Assembly (NCBI RefSeq): GCF_018406645.1
Contig: NZ_AP024546.1
Coordinates: 1,550,001 to 1,614,000 of the forward strand
Reading direction: 5' to 3'
Origin: Lysobacter helvus
GTDB taxonomy: Bacteria > Pseudomonadota > Gammaproteobacteria > Xanthomonadales > Xanthomonadaceae
Length of the DNA stretch: 64,000 nt
Position 1 is the first letter of the stretch. The number at the start of each line of letters is the position of its first letter. Both the position numbers and the translations under genes were made by a program. Of the stretch, positions 62,031-64,000 are shown one piece after another. A model generated the notes under the pieces. The model worked only from the letters and a program-made list of their open reading frames with translations, was not told the DNA's origin and did not search any database.

Positions 62031-63284
62031 TCAGCCCGCCGCGGCCTGCTTGGCCGCCATCAGGCGCTGCAGTTCGATCTCGTCGCGCTTGAACTGCTGC
62101 TTGCGCAGTTCTTCCTGGCGCATCGCTTCCAGTTCCGCCGGCGTGGGCTGGTGGTGGAGCTCCAGCGACGTCCCGGCGGCGTTCGACGGCTCGCCGCGCT
62201 TGCTCTTCAACTTGATGTTCAGGCGCAGCTCGTTCGCCGAGTCCGCGTTGCGGATGGCTTCTTCGTACGAGATCAGCCCGTCGTTGTAGAGCTCGAACAA
62301 CGCCCAGTCGAACGTGCGCATGCCCAGTTCGCGCGACTTGGTCATCACGCCCTTGAGCTCGTTGAACTCGCCCTTGAAGATCTTCTCGGCGATGGTGGGC
62401 GTGTTGAGCAGGATTTCGATCGCGGCGACGCGGCCCTTGCCGTCCTCGGTGCGCACCAGGCGCTGCGAGACGATCGCGCGCAGGTTGGCCGACAGGTCCA
62501 TCAGCAGCTGCGTGCGGCGTTCTTCCGGGAAGAAGTTGATGATGCGTTCCATCGTCTGCGACGCGCTGTTGGCGTGCAGGGTGCTCAGGCACAGGTGGCC
62601 GGTCTCGGCGAAGGAGATCGCGTGCTCCATCGTTTCCGCGTCGCGGATCTCGCCGACCAGGATCACGTCCGGCGCCTGGCGCAGGGTGTTCTTCAGCGCG
62701 TGGTGCCACGAATGCGTGTCGACGCCGACTTCGCGGTGCGTGACCAGCGACTTCTGCGAGACGTGCGCGTATTCGACCGGATCCTCGACCGTGATGATGT
62801 GGCCGGCCGAGGTGCGGTTGCGGTGGTCGATCATCGCCGCCAGCGACGTGGACTTGCCCGAGCCCGTGCCGCCGACCAGCAGCACCAGGCCGCGCTTCTC
62901 CATCACGACGTCCTTCAGGACCTCGGGGAGGCGCAGCTTTTCGAAATTCGGGATTTCCGCGGCGATCGTGCGCAGCACCATGCCCACGTTGCCCTGCTGC
63001 ACGAACACGTTGACGCGGAAGCGCGACACGCCGGGCACCACGATGGCGAAGTTGCACTCCATCTGCTCGGCGAACTCGGCGCGCTGCTTCTCGTTCATCA
63101 GGCAGCGGGCGAGGGACGCGGTGACTTCGCTGGTGAGCTTCTGCTGCGTGAGCGGCGTCATCGACCCGTGCGCCTTCATGCTCGGCGGGTAGTCGTGCGC
63201 GATGAACAAGTCGGAGCCGCCGGCCTTGGCCATCGCCGCCAGCAGCTTGTGCATGTAGTCCTTGGCTTGTTCGTCGCTCAACAT
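62031..63284 (-). CDS. pilU: Type IV pilus retraction ATPase PilU
   Basis: 417 aa from the ATG at 63284. Walker A GGTGSGKST, Asp box ITVEDPVEY, Walker B RQAPDVILVGEIRD and the AETGHLCLSTLHANSA signature. PilU rather than PilT by length and by the long C-terminal tail (GTSLELHHQPTPAELEAMRQ). It works at the pilus base with PilT in twitching. pilT is not adjacent in the visible part. Confidence 0.93.
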   Translation of the reverse strand: MLSDEQAKDYMHKLLAAMAKAGGSDLFIAHDYPPSMKAHGSMTPLTQQKLTSEVTASLARCLMNEKQRAEFAEQMECNFAIVVPGVSRFRVNVFVQQGNVGMVLRTIAAEIPNFEKLRLPEVLKDVVMEKRGLVLLVGGTGSGKSTSLAAMIDHRNRTSAGHIITVEDPVEYAHVSQKSLVTHREVGVDTHSWHHALKNTLRQAPDVILVGEIRDAETMEHAISFAETGHLCLSTLHANSASQTMERIINFFPEERRTQLLMDLSANLRAIVSQRLVRTEDGKGRVAAIEILLNTPTIAEKIFKGEFNELKGVMTKSRELGMRTFDWALFELYNDGLISYEEAIRNADSANELRLNIKLKSKRGEPSNAAGTSLELHHQPTPAELEAMRQEELRKQQFKRDEIELQRLMAAKQAAAG

Positions 63285-63369
63285 CGAAACCGCTTCCTGC
63301 ACGTGGGTGCGGCAGTCTACGGATTCGGCGCACGCTGGCGTCGCGGACGCGATCACGGTCCGCGCTCCA

Positions 63370-63393
63370 AGAAAAATTCTTACCCGCGCGGGT
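63370..63393 (-). terminator. Intrinsic terminator of the DUF3297 gene
   Basis: On the minus strand the perfect palindrome ACCCGCGCGGGT (63382-63393) is followed by AAGAATTTTTC. The stem begins at the last base of the DUF3297 stop codon. A GC stem plus T-tract is the classic form. Confidence 0.7.
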
Positions 63394-63656
63394 TAAACCT
63401 GTTCAGCGTCCGCGTCGTCGCCGCTGCGATACCAGGCTTCCACCTTGCCCTGCATCTTCATCGTCATCGGCTGGCCGCGGCGATCGAGCGACTTGCCCAC
63501 CGGCAGGCGCACCCAGCCTTCGCTGATGCAGTACTCCTCGACGTTGGTGCGTTCCACGCCGTTGAACTTGATGCCGATGCCGCGCTCGAGCGCAGCCTCG
63601 TCGTAGAACTTGCTGCGGGGATCGTTGGAGAGATGATCGGGGGGCGTGTCGGACAT
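63393..63656 (-). CDS. DUF3297 family protein
   Basis: 87 aa, DUF3297 throughout (DRRGQPMTMKMQGKVEAWY near the end; GIGIKFNGVERTNVEEYC in the middle). Small cytoplasmic protein of unknown role, widespread in proteobacteria. It ends with the intrinsic terminator above; pilU follows on the same strand. Confidence 0.85.
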   Translation of the reverse strand: MSDTPPDHLSNDPRSKFYDEAALERGIGIKFNGVERTNVEEYCISEGWVRLPVGKSLDRRGQPMTMKMQGKVEAWYRSGDDADAEQV

Positions 63657-63694
63657 GGTGCGTTTCGGTCGACGGGTGAAGGGTGGCGCACAGT

Positions 63695-63979
63695 CTAAGG
63701 GGCTTCGCCGCGGCCCTGTGCTTTCGCGCGTGCGATGACGCGGCGGACTAGGGCGCGGTCGGCGTGGCGCGAGATCGGTACGGCGCCCAGCGCGATGGCC
63801 CGATCACGCAGGTCCGAATCCACGTCGTAGTGGGCGCCGCTGGTCTTGTCCTGGAAAGCGCGGCGGGGCATGCCCAGCGCTGCGGCCATCGCGTGCAACT
63901 CATCCAGCGTGTCCGCCATCAGGTGCGCCCAGCGGCGGTCGCGCCACAGGGTGACGGCGTCGTCCACGTACACGGTCAT
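63695..63979 (-). CDS. DUF4031 family protein
   Basis: 94 aa. DUF4031 features: TVYVDDAVTLWRDRRWAHLMADTLDELHAMAA and GVPxxxFQ-like PRRAFQDKTSGAHYDV. Family members are short cytoplasmic proteins with an unknown activity. Its ATG is 22 bases from the window edge, so any upstream operon partner is not visible. Confidence 0.88.
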   Translation of the reverse strand: MTVYVDDAVTLWRDRRWAHLMADTLDELHAMAAALGMPRRAFQDKTSGAHYDVDSDLRDRAIALGAVPISRHADRALVRRVIARAKAQGRGEAP

Positions 63980-64000
63980 TCGCGCAGGGTGGGCCCGGCG

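Overview
The window reads as a chromosome segment of a high-GC gammaproteobacterium in the Lysobacteraceae/Xanthomonadaceae, most likely Lysobacter-like. This rests on protein character: homodimeric-type pyruvate dehydrogenase E1, an XAC0095-like small protein, a TorF/Gcw_chp porin, CopA/CopB, PilU, and many small secreted or membrane proteins typical of that family. It also rests on the dense GC-rich coding style. No search was run, so the genus is an inference. No rRNA or tRNA gene, CRISPR array, transposase or integrase was seen.

Layout. (1) 1-763 is the 3' end of aceE. (2) 794-5944 is a tightly overlapping three-gene operon of visibly lower GC: a 1164-aa histidine-kinase-like protein, a lone receiver, and a receiver fused to a nucleoside-phosphorylase-like enzyme. 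This is the architecture of the Detocs anti-phage system (dtcABC), a phosphorelay that triggers an ATP-cleaving effector. (3) 6053-14619 is a run of small household and uncharacterised genes: VOC protein, membrane proteins, a TolB-like/TPR protein, HAD phosphatase, DUF3892 and EF-hand proteins. One of them is frameshifted. (4) 14741-18098 holds copper resistance genes (copA-copB) and a secreted protein. (5) 18136-23375 holds a receiver, the potassium transporter Kup, a TorF-like porin and a truncated KdpD-type kinase with a KdpE regulator. No KdpFABC pump is in view. (6) 23445-25215 holds small secreted or membrane genes, one frameshifted.

(7) 25217-28199 is a second lower-GC accessory block: a frameshifted nuclease-DUF2075 helicase and a NERD-nuclease membrane protein, both leftward. 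Just upstream of the NERD gene is a gene-poor stretch (28200-28923) with thirteen contiguous 21-bp degenerate repeats and strong palindromes. (8) 29167-29708 is gene-free and packed with inverted-repeat elements. (9) 29709-44531 holds YaeQ, an ArnT-like glycosyltransferase paired with a PAP2-like protein lacking catalytic histidines, hemerythrin, a secreted metallophosphoesterase, a HigBA toxin-antitoxin pair overlapping ltaE, a 3-methyladenine glycosylase, an M29-type lipoprotein, PIN and PilZ proteins, and an isolated DUF3800 gene.

(10) 44651-50379 is the complete ligase-associated DNA-repair operon: exonuclease, ATP-dependent ligase, Lhr-like helicase and PdeM. It ends at a good terminator. 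(11) 50462-63979 holds small proteins, a double-PAS hybrid kinase, a GAF-GGDEF diguanylate cyclase, an ABC-2 exporter pair, an AraC/YCII pair, pilU, and DUF3297 and DUF4031 proteins.

The most notable content is the Detocs operon. Next come the nuclease/helicase plus NERD block with its 21-bp array, and the paired inverted-repeat elements at 29.2-29.6 kb. Three genes carry apparent single-base frameshifts; these may be real decay or sequence error.
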